From NCBI RefSeq assembly GCF_900105125.1, contig NZ_LT629750.1, forward strand, positions 4,615,001 to 4,679,000: DNA of 64,000 nt, read 5' to 3'. The position numbers and the translations under genes are program-made. Source of the stretch: Bradyrhizobium canariense. GTDB lineage: Bacteria; Pseudomonadota; Alphaproteobacteria; Rhizobiales; Xanthobacteraceae. Each line of letters opens with the position of its first letter. Positions within the stretch are counted from its first letter, which is position 1. Below, piece after piece: positions 9,767 to 18,232 of this stretch. The notes beneath the pieces were generated by a model that made no database searches, was not told the origin of the DNA, and saw only the letters and a list, made by a program, of their open reading frames with translations.

Positions 9767-10426
9767 CTAAATCCGGTTGATGTCTTCGCTTTCCAGCACC
9801 GGCCTCGGATAGCCATCGCGCGCGACCTTGATCATGGCGCGGCCGACCTGTTCGGTGGTGGTCATGTATTTCGGCGCGGTACGATTTAGCAACGTCAGTA
9901 GCGGCGCCGCGGCCACATAGATTCCCTGCACCCAGCCGGTTTTCGACTTGATGCCGTGCAGCGGCTGAATGCCCGCGGGGCGAAACATATAGGCCGCCTT
10001 GAACGGCAGCTTGAGCAGATCGTTCTCGGTCTTGCCCTTGACCCGCGCCCACATCAACCGGCCTTGCTCACTGCTGTCGGTGCCTCGCCCTGTGACATAG
10101 ACGAATACCATGCCGGGGTTGAGCTTCGACAGTGCCGTCGCTGCGGCGAGCGTGATGTCGTAGGTTAAATGCCGGTAGCGCTCCTCGCTCATGCCGACCG
10201 AACTGACACCAAGACAGAAGAAGCAGGCGTCGTATCCAGCAAGCCGCGCTTCGATCGCGGCATAATCCAGAAAATTGTCGTGCAGGATTTCGCGCAGCTT
10301 GGCGTTACGCTGGCCGGTCGGGCTGCGCCCGACCACAAGCACGCTTTCGATGCCGGGATCGAGCAGGCACTCGCGCAGCACGCCTTGCCCGACCATTCCG
10401 GTCGCGCCGAACAGGATGACTTTCAT
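9767..10426 (-). CDS. NAD(P)-binding epimerase-like protein
   Basis: A 219-residue atypical short-chain dehydrogenase fold. The N-terminus MKVILFGATGMVGQGVLREC carries the G-x-x-G-x-x-G dinucleotide loop, followed by VLVVGRSPTG (cofactor specificity region) and a CFFCLGVSS beta strand. FVYVTGRGTDSSEQG and FKAAYMFRPAGI match the NAD(P)H-binding (NmrA/epimerase-like) group often annotated as nucleoside-diphosphate-sugar epimerase. The typical Tyr-x3-Lys catalytic pair is not obvious, so it may be non-catalytic or act differently. It is 32 nt downstream of the SDR gene and probably co-transcribed. Confidence 0.82.
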   Translation of the reverse strand: MKVILFGATGMVGQGVLRECLLDPGIESVLVVGRSPTGQRNAKLREILHDNFLDYAAIEARLAGYDACFFCLGVSSVGMSEERYRHLTYDITLAAATALSKLNPGMVFVYVTGRGTDSSEQGRLMWARVKGKTENDLLKLPFKAAYMFRPAGIQPLHGIKSKTGWVQGIYVAAAPLLTLLNRTAPKYMTTTEQVGRAMIKVARDGYPRPVLESEDINRI

Positions 10427-10458
10427 CCGATTCCCCTTCGCATCGTTGCCTTGCGCAT

Positions 10459-11397
10459 TCAGGCGGCTACCGCGACACGATCAAATGATACGCCAGTTAG
10501 AGCCGCCGAGACATCCCAGAGCCGCGCCGCCACCGCGGCGTCCCTTGCCTGCCGCATGATCTTCGCCGGCACCGGCGGTCCCTTCAATTCGTAGAACCAG
10601 TTCGGACCATAGTAACCCCCCGGCTCCGCTTGCGGCGATGTCGCGGCGAACAGCGTCGGCAGCGCGCCCTCGGCGGCCGATTGACTGGCAAAGGGCTGAA
10701 GGATTTTGCCGAGCCGCCCCAGCAAGCCCCGGCTGCCCGGACCGTTCGCGATCAGGTCGGTTAGCGCGTAGCCGGGATGCGCGGCATTGCTCAGCAATCC
10801 CCAACCGGCGGCATTGCTGCGCCGCTGGAGTTCGAGCGCGAACATCAGCATCGCCAGCTTCGACTGGCAGTAGGCCTTGAAAGGGTTATAGGATTTTGCG
10901 CCTTGCAGATCGTCAAAATCGATCGTTCCAGAGCGATGCGCAAGGCTCGAGAGATTGACCACGCGAGGCTGGTTGCCACGGCGGAGCAGTGGGAGCAAAT
11001 GCGCGGTCAGCGCATAATGGCCGAGATAGTTGGTGCCGAGCTGCATTTCGAAACCGTCGGCGGTCTCCTGCCGCTTCGGCAGTGCCATCACGCCGGCGTT
11101 GTTGATCAGCAGATCGAGCGAATCGTGCGTGGCTGCAAAGCGCGCCGCGAAATCGGCCACCGAGGCCAGCTTTGCCAGATCGAGGTCTTCGTAAGCAATT
11201 CTTGCGCCCGGAAATTTGTTGCGAATTTCCTCCAGCGCGCGGCGGCCCTTGGTTTCATTGCGACCGGTCAGCACCACTGTTGCACCGGCGCCTGCGAGCG
11301 CCAGCGCCGTTTCATAGCCGAGGCCGCCGGTGGCGCCGGTAATGACGGCGGTCTTGCCGTTCAGGGGCGGAATATCTGCAGTGCTCCAGCCGGTCAT
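10459..11397 (-). CDS. Short-chain dehydrogenase/reductase
   Basis: A 312-residue classical SDR resembling the retinol dehydrogenase/protochlorophyllide reductase group. Visible: cofactor loop TGATGGLGYETA, LTGRNETKGR after strand 2 (the Arg suggests NADPH), DLDLAKLASV, NNAGVMALP, the catalytic Ser in NLSSLAHRSG and YCQSK (Tyr-x3-Lys). It is transcribed away from a TetR-type gene (11499), with a 12-bp palindrome in the shared 100-bp gap, so that TetR protein is the likely regulator. Substrate unknown. Confidence 0.9.
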   Translation of the reverse strand: MTGWSTADIPPLNGKTAVITGATGGLGYETALALAGAGATVVLTGRNETKGRRALEEIRNKFPGARIAYEDLDLAKLASVADFAARFAATHDSLDLLINNAGVMALPKRQETADGFEMQLGTNYLGHYALTAHLLPLLRRGNQPRVVNLSSLAHRSGTIDFDDLQGAKSYNPFKAYCQSKLAMLMFALELQRRSNAAGWGLLSNAAHPGYALTDLIANGPGSRGLLGRLGKILQPFASQSAAEGALPTLFAATSPQAEPGGYYGPNWFYELKGPPVPAKIMRQARDAAVAARLWDVSAALTGVSFDRVAVAA

Positions 11398-11475
11398 GCT
11401 TATATCTCCAGGGATTATCTTTAAGGCTCGATTCGTTCGCGGACATCAGCCGCGCGATGTTAAATGTGCACTTAG

Positions 11476-11487
11476 TGCAAATTTGCA
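11476..11487. promoter_or_regulatory. Candidate TetR operator (palindrome)
   Basis: TGCAAATTTGCA is a perfect 12-bp palindrome in the divergent gap between the SDR and TetR genes, immediately preceded by a related half site (GTGCACTTAG). Position and symmetry fit an autoregulatory TetR operator. Inferred only. Confidence 0.5.
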
Positions 11488-11498
11488 AGAGGTGAAAA

Positions 11499-12164
11499 TT
11501 GCAGCCGGCCGGCATCGCGCGAAAGCGCGCTAAGTCCAAGTCATCAAAGACGAAATCCGAAAAGACAAAATCGGAGGCAACCGCCGGCCCGCCCGGTCTG
11601 CGGGAGCGCAAGCGGCAGCAGACCCGCGAACGGTTGACCCGGGTCGCGATGGCCCTGTTCCTCGATCGCGGTTTTGAGGCGACCACGCTCGACGACATCG
11701 CGGCGGCCGCGGATATTTCACGCCGCAGCTTCTTCCATTATTTCGAATCGAAGGAAGACGTGGTTTTCGCCTGGCATGAGGAGACCACCGCAGCACTGAT
11801 TGCCGCAGTGGCCGCACAACCCGCCGGCGAATCCATGCTGACCGCCGCGGAGAATGCGATCTCTGCGATGGTCCGCCAGATCGAGCCCGGCGAAGCGATC
11901 GCCATCGCGCGGCTCAAGCGCGACAATCCAGCCTTGCAGGCACGCGATCAGGTCAAATACGAAAAGCTTGAACGCGCTTTGGCGGAAGCGCTGAGCAAGC
12001 GCGCAGGTCATAAATCGGAACGGCTGCAGGCCCGGCTGGTCGCCATGATCGCGACCGGCGCGATGCGGATCGGCGGCGAGCTCTGGGCCGCCGAAGGCGC
12101 GCGCGAAAAGCCGGAAGCTTTGGCAAAGCGAATATTTGCGGCGATACGGGCGATCCCGAGATGA
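11499..12164 (+). CDS. TetR/AcrR family transcriptional regulator
   Basis: A 221-residue repressor-type protein. A Lys/Ser-rich leader (residues 1-30) precedes the HTH domain RERKRQQTRERLTRVAMALF, then DDIAAAADISRRSFFHYFESKEDVVF, the classic TetR recognition-helix region. The remaining helices form the ligand/dimer domain. The only start giving this leader is TTG at 11499 with AAGAGGTG upstream; translation could also begin closer to the HTH. Divergent from the SDR-epimerase pair, which it probably controls. Its stop codon lies within a 14-bp perfect inverted repeat. Confidence 0.88.
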   Translation: MQPAGIARKRAKSKSSKTKSEKTKSEATAGPPGLRERKRQQTRERLTRVAMALFLDRGFEATTLDDIAAAADISRRSFFHYFESKEDVVFAWHEETTAALIAAVAAQPAGESMLTAAENAISAMVRQIEPGEAIAIARLKRDNPALQARDQVKYEKLERALAEALSKRAGHKSERLQARLVAMIATGAMRIGGELWAAEGAREKPEALAKRIFAAIRAIPR

Positions 12165-12176
12165 TCGCCCGTATCG
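12142..12176 (+). other. Perfect stem-loop at the 3' end of the TetR gene
   Basis: CGATACGGGCGATC (12142-12155) and GATCGCCCGTATCG (12163-12176) are perfect 14-bp arms around a 7-nt loop that includes part of the stop codon. A TTTTT run occurs only 22 nt further on (12199), so it is not a textbook terminator but could act as an RNA-stabilising hairpin. Confidence 0.5.
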
Positions 12177-12210
12177 AGCGCAAACGGTGCCCTCGGGCTT
12201 TTTATTCGAC

Positions 12211-12255
12211 CATGATCTTTTCGGAAAACCGGTAACCAGTTTTCCGGATCATGCT
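12211..12255. repeat. Dispersed palindromic repeat (CATGATC type), copy 1
   Basis: CATGATCTTTTCGGAAAACC, GGTAACCAGTTTTCCGGATCATG forms a long imperfect hairpin and shares its sequence with the copy at 31691-31738. It lies between the convergent TetR and hydrolase genes and ends at the hydrolase stop codon. Confidence 0.75.
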
Positions 12256-13080
12256 CTATCCCTTGAGGAACGCGAGCAGGTCGGCGTTGATCGTGGCTGC
12301 TTCCGTGGTGGGCATGCCGTGCGGGAAGTTCTTGTAGGTCTTCAGCGTCCCGTTCTTCAGCAACTTTGCCGACAATGGTCCAGCCGCTACGTAAGGAACG
12401 ATCTGATCGTCTTCGCTATGCATCACCAGCACCGGCACGGTGATCTTCTTGAGGTCCTCGGTGAAATCGGTCTGTGAGAAGGCGACGATGCCATCGTAGT
12501 GCGCCTTGGCGCCGCCCATCATACCCTGGCGCCACCAATTCGCGATCACCGCCTCCGAGGCTTTTGCGCCCGGCCGGTTGTAACCATAGAAAGGCCCCTC
12601 CGGAAGCGCGCGATAGAATTGCGAGCGATTAGCCGCGAGCTGGGCCTGGAGTCCGTCAAATACTTCCTTGGGAAGGCCGGCTGGATTGGCCGCGGTCTTC
12701 AGCATCAGCGGCGGCACCGCGCTGATCAGGGCCGCCTTCGCCACACGGCTCTCGCCATGCCGTCCCAGATAATGCGCCACCTCGCCGCCGCCGGTGGAAT
12801 GGCCGACGTGAATGGCGTTCTTCAGATCGAGATGCGCCGTCAAAGCCGCAAGGTCGTCAGCATAGTGATCCATGTCATGGCCATCGCCGGTCTGGGTGGA
12901 TCGGCCGTGGCCACGGCGGTCATGGGCGATGACGCGATAGCCTTGAGCGAGGAAGAACAGCATCTGCGCGTCCCAGTCATCGGCCGACAGCGGCCAACCA
13001 TGGCTGAACACGATGGGCTGTCCGCTGCCCCAATCCTTGTAATAGATTTCAATGCCGTCTTTGGTCTTGATCATTGGCAT
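12256..13080 (-). CDS. Alpha/beta hydrolase (non-heme chloroperoxidase-like)
   Basis: A 274-residue alpha/beta hydrolase. Visible: oxyanion segment [24 protein letters not shown], nucleophile elbow [18 protein letters not shown] (Ser in GHSTG), acid region [13 protein letters not shown] and the final catalytic His in NFPHGMPTT. This pattern is typical of cofactor-free haloperoxidases/non-heme chloroperoxidases, which in practice act as esterases or perhydrolases. No signal peptide, so cytoplasmic. Real substrate unknown. It stands alone on the minus strand. Confidence 0.9.
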   Translation of the reverse strand: MPMIKTKDGIEIYYKDWGSGQPIVFSHGWPLSADDWDAQMLFFLAQGYRVIAHDRRGHGRSTQTGDGHDMDHYADDLAALTAHLDLKNAIHVGHSTGGGEVAHYLGRHGESRVAKAALISAVPPLMLKTAANPAGLPKEVFDGLQAQLAANRSQFYRALPEGPFYGYNRPGAKASEAVIANWWRQGMMGGAKAHYDGIVAFSQTDFTEDLKKITVPVLVMHSEDDQIVPYVAAGPLSAKLLKNGTLKTYKNFPHGMPTTEAATINADLLAFLKG

Positions 13081-13155
13081 AACGAAGTCTCCTGCTGGGG
13101 TGAACTGACGCCGCCGCGCCTGTTGGGCGCGTGCGGCAAAATCTAAGACCCGCGA

Positions 13156-13659
13156 TCAGGCGAATGTCGGCACGGGGCGGAATCGTCGCACCGCACCGAT
13201 GATCACGATGATGAAGAACAGCAGCACGATGCCCTGCACGGCCGCGAATGGCGGTTCGGACGGCGGCACGCTCGGTGCGAGCGCATGCAGGAAGGGTATC
13301 TTGAGGAAGCCCTGGATGACGAGCACGAATACATTGAAGTAGAGCGAGATCATCGCCGTCACCACGTAGATCCAGCGCCATGAGCCGGAAAGCTTCATGC
13401 CGTAAAGCGCAAGGCACGCAATCGCCAGCAAAACCAGCGAGAGAATGCCGATCATGTGCGACGGCAACAGCTTGGTGAACGGAAACAGAAAGCCGGTCGC
13501 GCTGGTTAGAATCGTGAACAGAAGGAATATGGCCGTCATGCCCGGCTTCCGGTCGGAGCCGAGCAGTCCGAACATAACGAGGATGCCAGAAACGATACCG
13601 ATCAGACTGATGATCACGTGGACCATCGTAAAGGTAGCCAAGCTCATTCCCAGAACCAT
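13156..13659 (-). CDS. Hypothetical multi-pass membrane protein
   Basis: A 167-residue protein with about five hydrophobic segments (residues 5-30, 42-60, 66-86, 92-118, 140-158) and no soluble domain. ATG at 13659 has a strong GGGGGAG ribosome site 7 nt upstream. I do not recognise a characterised family, though similar small membrane proteins are common in Bradyrhizobium. There is no clear operon partner: the hydrolase gene lies 75 bp downstream on the same strand. Confidence 0.8.
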   Translation of the reverse strand: MVLGMSLATFTMVHVIISLIGIVSGILVMFGLLGSDRKPGMTAIFLLFTILTSATGFLFPFTKLLPSHMIGILSLVLLAIACLALYGMKLSGSWRWIYVVTAMISLYFNVFVLVIQGFLKIPFLHALAPSVPPSEPPFAAVQGIVLLFFIIVIIGAVRRFRPVPTFA

Positions 13660-13817
13660 GATGCACTCCCCCGGTTAAGACCGGTGAATGCTACGACTAC
13701 CGATGAGAAATTACTACACACAGAGATCGATCAAACGCGCGAACGTGATGCCTGATTTTTTTGCAAACTTGTCATAACCACGTCAGCATCGATCGCGCAG
13801 GCGTTGAATGTCGGCCT

Positions 13818-14126
13818 TCAATAATAACGCGGGATCGGGCCGTTGTGCGGCGTCTTCCGCTTCGACAGATCGAACACGACTTCATCGACATAGCACCAGC
13901 CCCATCCTTCCGGCGGATCATAACCCTCAATGATCGGATGGCCGGTAGCATGGAAATGCTTGGTCGCGTGTTTGTTCGGAGAATCGTCGCAACAGCCGAC
14001 ATGGCCGCAGGTACGGCAGAGCCGTAGATGCAGCCACTCGCTGCCGATCTTCAGGCACTCCTCGCAGCCGAGCGCACTCGGCGTGACGTCGCGGATGTCA
14101 GCGACGTGGGTGCAGCGCTTTGCCAT
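13818..14126 (-). CDS. UBP-type zinc finger protein
   Basis: A 102-residue protein with the ZnF-UBP pattern: CTHVADI, CEECLKIGSEWLHLRLCRTC, then GCCDDSPNKHATKHFHATGH. The Cys/His spacing matches the ubiquitin-specific-protease zinc finger found as stand-alone bacterial proteins. The C-terminal WGWCYVDEVVFDL is conserved in the group. Start is at MAKRCTH (14126); the longer open frame upstream lies inside the neighbouring oxidoreductase gene. It is 16 nt downstream of that gene and likely co-transcribed. In bacteria the ligand of this finger is not established. Confidence 0.88.
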   Translation of the reverse strand: MAKRCTHVADIRDVTPSALGCEECLKIGSEWLHLRLCRTCGHVGCCDDSPNKHATKHFHATGHPIIEGYDPPEGWGWCYVDEVVFDLSKRKTPHNGPIPRYY

Positions 14127-14142
14127 TGTCTCGCCTCCGTTA

Positions 14143-15846
14143 TCAGAGCGCCGGCTTTTGCGCGTCGCCAAGAAAATGATGCAGTGCCGCCACCACCTGG
14201 GCGCCCTCGCCGATCGCGCCGCCGACCCGTTTGACCGATCCCGAGCGCACGTCGCCGACGGCGAATACGCCGGGTACTGAAGTCTCCAGCGCCGATGCCA
14301 GATCTCCGCGCGCCTTTTTGCACTGCGCACCCGTCACCACGAAACCTCCGCGGTCGACCATGACGCCGCAGCCATCGAGCCAGCCGGTGGCGGGATCGGC
14401 GCCGACGAACAGGAACAGGTTGCGGGTGTCATAGCTGCTTTCCTCTCCGGATAACCGGCTGCGCCAACGCAATCGCTCGAGCGACTGCTCTTTCGTGCCA
14501 TCAAGTTCGACCACTTCGGTGTTGAACACCAATTCGATATTCGGCGTGGCCTCGATGCGTTCGATCAGATAGCGCGACATGCTGGCGCCGAGGCCGCCAC
14601 CACGGATCACCATGTGAACCCGGCGGGCATAGCCGGACAGGAACACCGCGGCTTGTCCGGCGGAATTGCCGCCGCCGACCAGCACCGCATCCTGTTCCGA
14701 GCACAGCCGCGCCTCGATCGGAGAGGCCCAGTACCAGACGCCGCGGCCCTCGAAATCGGCCAGATTTCCGATCTCGGGGCGCCGATAACGCGCGCCGCTT
14801 GCGACCACGATCGAGCGCGCGCGCAGCACCTCGCCATCGTCGAGGGTCAGGCCGAATGCGCCATCCTCGCGCGAACAATCGAGCGACTTCACCGCGACCG
14901 GAATCATCATGTCGGCGCCGAATTTTTGCGCCTGGTTGTAGGCGCGGGCCGTCAGCGCCAGCCCGGAAATTCCGGTCGGAAAGCCGAGATAATTTTCGAT
15001 GCGCGCGCTCGCACCCGCCTGCCCGCCAAACGACCGCGCGTCGCATACCGCAACGCTGAGCCCCTCGGACGCGGCATAGACCGCCGTCGACAACCCGGCA
15101 GGACCGCTGCCGACGACGGCGACATCGTAAACCCTGTCCTTGGCGAGCGCGCGGATCATGCCCATCGCGCGTGCCAGTTCGGATTCGCTGGGGTTGCGAA
15201 GCACGGTGCCATCGGGGATCACCACCAGCGGCCAGTCCGTCTGCGACGGCGAATAACGCACAATCAGTTCAGCGGCATCGTGATCCGTGGCCGGATCGAG
15301 CAGATGATGCGGACTGCCGTTGCGGGTGAGAAAGCCTCGCAAGCGAATAACGCCGCCCGAATTCGAAGGTCCGATCAGGACCGGACCGCCGGCGCCAGCC
15401 TGGATCAGATTGACCCGGCGCAGGATCAGCGCCCGCATGATGCGCTCGCCGAGATCGGCCTCGGCAACCAATAGCGCGCGCAACCGCTCCGGCGGGATCA
15501 GCAGCGTTTCAACCTCGCCTTCGGCCTCACCGTCGACCAGCGCGACGCGGCCCGAGAGCTGACCGATTTCGGCAAGAAATTGACCCGGCCCCTGCTCGAT
15601 GACCGGCGTGACGTGACCGAGGCCGTCACGCTGGGTGATCGCGACATGGCCGGACAATATGACGAACATGCCGGGACCGGGCTTGCCGGTCTCGAACAGT
15701 TTTTCGCCGTCTTTGTAATTGGCGATCGCGCCGAACCGGCGCATGCGCGCGATCTCTTGCGAAGTCAGTGCGGGGAATGTCTGTTCATGACGCGGGAACG
15801 AGGCGGCTACCGGTGCGCTCGTCTTGTTACCTGTCGTGGTACTCAC
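14143..15846 (-). CDS. Cyclic-nucleotide-binding domain / FAD-dependent pyridine nucleotide oxidoreductase
   Basis: A 567-residue fusion. Residues about 30-155 form a CRP-type cNMP-binding domain (FVILSGHVAI, then GQFLAEIGQLSGR). Residues about 240-560 are thioredoxin-reductase-like: FAD loop VVGSGPAGLSTAVYAASEG, GGQAGASARIENYLGFP, NADPH loop VGGGNSAGQAAVFLS and the C-terminal GVFAVGDVRSGSVKRV. The redox-active C-x-x-C of true thioredoxin reductases is absent. GTG at 15846 follows GGAGA and fits the N-terminus; the frame extends further upstream but overlaps another gene. The cNMP part may gate activity by ligand. The UBP zinc finger gene follows directly. Confidence 0.9.
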   Translation of the reverse strand: MSTTTGNKTSAPVAASFPRHEQTFPALTSQEIARMRRFGAIANYKDGEKLFETGKPGPGMFVILSGHVAITQRDGLGHVTPVIEQGPGQFLAEIGQLSGRVALVDGEAEGEVETLLIPPERLRALLVAEADLGERIMRALILRRVNLIQAGAGGPVLIGPSNSGGVIRLRGFLTRNGSPHHLLDPATDHDAAELIVRYSPSQTDWPLVVIPDGTVLRNPSESELARAMGMIRALAKDRVYDVAVVGSGPAGLSTAVYAASEGLSVAVCDARSFGGQAGASARIENYLGFPTGISGLALTARAYNQAQKFGADMMIPVAVKSLDCSREDGAFGLTLDDGEVLRARSIVVASGARYRRPEIGNLADFEGRGVWYWASPIEARLCSEQDAVLVGGGNSAGQAAVFLSGYARRVHMVIRGGGLGASMSRYLIERIEATPNIELVFNTEVVELDGTKEQSLERLRWRSRLSGEESSYDTRNLFLFVGADPATGWLDGCGVMVDRGGFVVTGAQCKKARGDLASALETSVPGVFAVGDVRSGSVKRVGGAIGEGAQVVAALHHFLGDAQKPAL

Positions 15847-15907
15847 ACTCGTCTCCGTTCTATATCGCCCGGACGATCGAACGCGGCGTGCCGCCGGTCG
15901 AGCCTGG

Positions 15908-16135
15908 TCAATCGTCCGGCTTCTTGCCGCTGCCGTCATATGGCGAGACGTCATCGACATTGGAAGGTGCCGACGTCGGATCGCTTCGTCCCCTCGCCTG
16001 CGATTTTCGCCGCTTGAGATTTTCGCGCAATGCCAGCTTCAAACGGTCCTGCCGCGCGTCCCGCGTCGAACCCCGCCCCGAATTTTTCGTGAGCGCACCA
16101 GCTTGCCCCTTGCCCTTGTCGCGGTCATCCTTCAT
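15908..16135 (-). CDS. Small basic hypothetical protein
   Basis: A 75-residue Lys/Arg-rich protein. The core RDARQDRLKLALRENLKRRKSQAR is a predicted charged helix that I recognise in short uncharacterised proteins across Hyphomicrobiales. The start is taken at MKDDRDKGKG (16135); the frame is open upstream but overlaps the leader of the next gene. The C-terminal 25 residues are disordered and acidic. Function unknown; nucleic-acid binding would fit the charge but is speculation. Confidence 0.75.
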   Translation of the reverse strand: MKDDRDKGKGQAGALTKNSGRGSTRDARQDRLKLALRENLKRRKSQARGRSDPTSAPSNVDDVSPYDGSGKKPDD

Positions 16136-16188
16136 CGCGAAACTATCCGCCTCACTCCTCAAAACGATATCACCGGGAGAATAGACCG

Positions 16189-16629
16189 ATGGGCGAAAAC
16201 CATGCACTGGCGGCTCTGCCTCAGCAAACCCTGGAGGGCTGGCATCGCTTTGTCGTCTCCGGCGACGAGAGCCTGCTGCAACCCTTGCTGTCGGAACATA
16301 TTGTGTTTCGTTCACCGTTCGTGCGATCGCCAATTCCCGGACGCGTGGCGACTTTGCTGGTGCTGACCACGGTGGTGAAGATTTTCGAGAATTTTCGCTA
16401 CCATCGGACGTTCATCGCGGGTTCTCATGATGCCGCCCTGGAATTTGGCGCCAATATCGGCAAATGGCAGCTCAAGGGGGTCGACCTCATCAAATTCAAT
16501 GATGCCGGTGAAATGGTCGAATTCGAGGTCATGATCCGCCCCATCAAGGCGCTGCAGGCACTCGGAGAGGAGATGGGGAACCGGATCGGACCGCAATTGA
16601 GCCGCCTGAAAGAGGCCGCGGCGCGCTGA
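16189..16629 (+). CDS. NTF2-like family protein
   Basis: A 146-residue soluble protein. EGWHRFVVSGDESLLQPLLS followed by EHIVFRSPFV and later VDLIKFNDAGEMVEFEVMIRP follow the helix-strand order of SnoaL/NTF2-like alpha+beta barrels. The closing strands (MVEFEVMIRP) and a C-terminal charged helix fit. Function cannot be read: the fold serves as enzyme, dimer module or ligand carrier. It is transcribed divergently from the small basic protein gene, 53 bp away, and the tRNA-Thr gene follows. Confidence 0.78.
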   Translation: MGENHALAALPQQTLEGWHRFVVSGDESLLQPLLSEHIVFRSPFVRSPIPGRVATLLVLTTVVKIFENFRYHRTFIAGSHDAALEFGANIGKWQLKGVDLIKFNDAGEMVEFEVMIRPIKALQALGEEMGNRIGPQLSRLKEAAAR

Positions 16630-16744
16630 TCGGGCTGCTTTTGGTGTTTCTGGAGCCAGCCTCACGCTTGCGCGAAAGGGGGCCTTGTGGCAAGGATCGC
16701 CCCGCCTTGTGAGCCCTCCGGGCCGATTCTCGCAATCCGGGCAT

Positions 16745-16819
16745 GCTGCCGTAGCTCAGTGGTAGAGCACTCCATTGGTAATGGAGAGGTCGACAGTTCA
16801 ATCCTGTCTGGCAGCACCA
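16745..16819 (+). tRNA. tRNA-Thr (GGT)
   Basis: Cloverleaf with acceptor GCTGCCG paired to TGGCAGC, D arm TAGCTCAGTGGTAGAGCA, anticodon stem CTCCA/TGGAG around TTGGTAA (anticodon GGT) and T arm GACAGTTCAATCCTGTC. The CCA end is encoded at 16817-16819. Confidence 0.96.
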
Positions 16820-16996
16820 TTTCCTTTTTAAAATCAACGCTCGAACTCGGCGCCAAGACGGGCAGGCCACGCCCTCCGATCGCGCCTTGAGGGAAGCTGT
16901 CCCATCGGACAGCTCCCGATAGAGGTTTGGCGAACTTTTAAATTGATCGGGCCCTGGCGTGCCCCGCAGCTTCCGCCGTGCATCCCTTCGTCCGGG

Positions 16997-18232
16997 CTAA
17001 CCGGTGAACATCCAGAGTTGTTCGCTCGCCATATATCCGGCCAGCAACAGCCCACCGAAGGCGATAATGAGCGCCGCGGCGCCGACCTCGATCGCCCTCA
17101 TTGCGAGCATGCCAAATCCGGCCCGCGCCTTCGCGATGCGGCTTGCGATCTGCCGCGCACTGACCGCAATTGTTGCGATGGTGGCAACCGTGATGGCTGT
17201 ACCCAACCCCATGATCAGCGTCGCGCCGACACCGGTCCAAAATAGATCCTGGGCGAGTGCGAAGATGAGGACGATGATCGCGCCGGAACATGGGCGTAAT
17301 CCAACAGCTACGATCGCGGACAGGCCGCGGCGCCAGCCGCCGGCGCCGGCCAATTCCGCGGGCTCCGGTCCGTGCGCGTGCCCCCAGGCCGAACCGTGAT
17401 GATCGTGACAATGATCGTCATGACAGTGGTCGCCATGGACGTGAGCGGCGTCATCGGGATGGCATTGTTCGCAACGGATGGCGTTGGCGTCGTGACCGTG
17501 ATGATGAAGCATCGTGCTGCCATGACTCTTACTGACAAGACTCTTGCTGCCAAGGCTGTTGCTGTCATGACTCGAGGAAGGCGTGGCTTCGCTGGAATCC
17601 TGCGGCCAGTTCAGTTCGCGACAGGCGATCAGGAAGCTGCGGCCTTTGACGAACAAAAGTCGCAGGCCGATCAAGATGACGAGAACGTAACTGACGATCT
17701 CGACGACATGCACGGTAAGCCCGATCGCCTTCGCCGTCGCGCCAAGAAGGACCGCGGCGATGGCCACGACCACGATGGCAACGATGGATTGAAGCCCGGC
17801 CGACGCGAACGACAGAACAACGCCGCGCCGCCAGGTTTCTTCGTTGGCGACGAGATAGGAAGAGATCACCGCCTTGCCATGCCCGGGGCCAACGGCATGG
17901 AAAACGCCGTAGAGAAACGAGATTCCGAACAGGCTCCACATGGCGGCGCCGTCATCCCTGCTCGCCCGGATGAAACCCGACAGCGAACGATAGAACGCCG
18001 CCTGTTTGGCAAAAATCCATCCTGTCAAACCCGATTGGAACATCATGCCGGTCGACGGATGGGGTGCCCCGAATGCCACGCCCTGTGCCGACGCGGCATC
18101 GATCGCGCAAATAACGAGGGCTACCGCCAAGACCGTCATCAGCACGGCACCGCGCCAGGAGTTGTAAGCGTTCATCGTTGACCAACTTTTTTGGTTTTCA
18201 AGCCGTCTATCGAGCGAGGGATTCATGGGCAT
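16997..18232 (-). CDS. NicO-type nickel/cobalt (or zinc) permease
   Basis: A 411-residue membrane protein of the NicO/RcnA family. Visible: GISFLYGVFHAVGPGHGKAVISSYL (the family H-x4-GPGHGK motif in TM2), several further hydrophobic segments, VGLRPCSGAIIVLIFALAQ and MGLGTAITVATIATIAV. Between TM segments is a cytoplasmic or periplasmic metal-binding loop very rich in His, Cys and Asp (about residues 235-300). Length is normal for a long NicO. The start at 18232 overlaps the DUF1007 gene by 10 nt; MNAYNSW (18175) is an alternative start. Substrate cannot be told from sequence; the upstream Zur-like site would favour zinc. Confidence 0.88.
   Translation of the reverse strand: MPMNPSLDRRLENQKSWSTMNAYNSWRGAVLMTVLAVALVICAIDAASAQGVAFGAPHPSTGMMFQSGLTGWIFAKQAAFYRSLSGFIRASRDDGAAMWSLFGISFLYGVFHAVGPGHGKAVISSYLVANEETWRRGVVLSFASAGLQSIVAIVVVAIAAVLLGATAKAIGLTVHVVEIVSYVLVILIGLRLLFVKGRSFLIACRELNWPQDSSEATPSSSHDSNSLGSKSLVSKSHGSTMLHHHGHDANAIRCEQCHPDDAAHVHGDHCHDDHCHDHHGSAWGHAHGPEPAELAGAGGWRRGLSAIVAVGLRPCSGAIIVLIFALAQDLFWTGVGATLIMGLGTAITVATIATIAVSARQIASRIAKARAGFGMLAMRAIEVGAAALIIAFGGLLLAGYMASEQLWMFTG

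Noticed and set aside
12142..12176. Intrinsic terminator of the TetR gene
   Set aside because: Strong hairpin but T-run is 22 nt away; kept only as a stem-loop.
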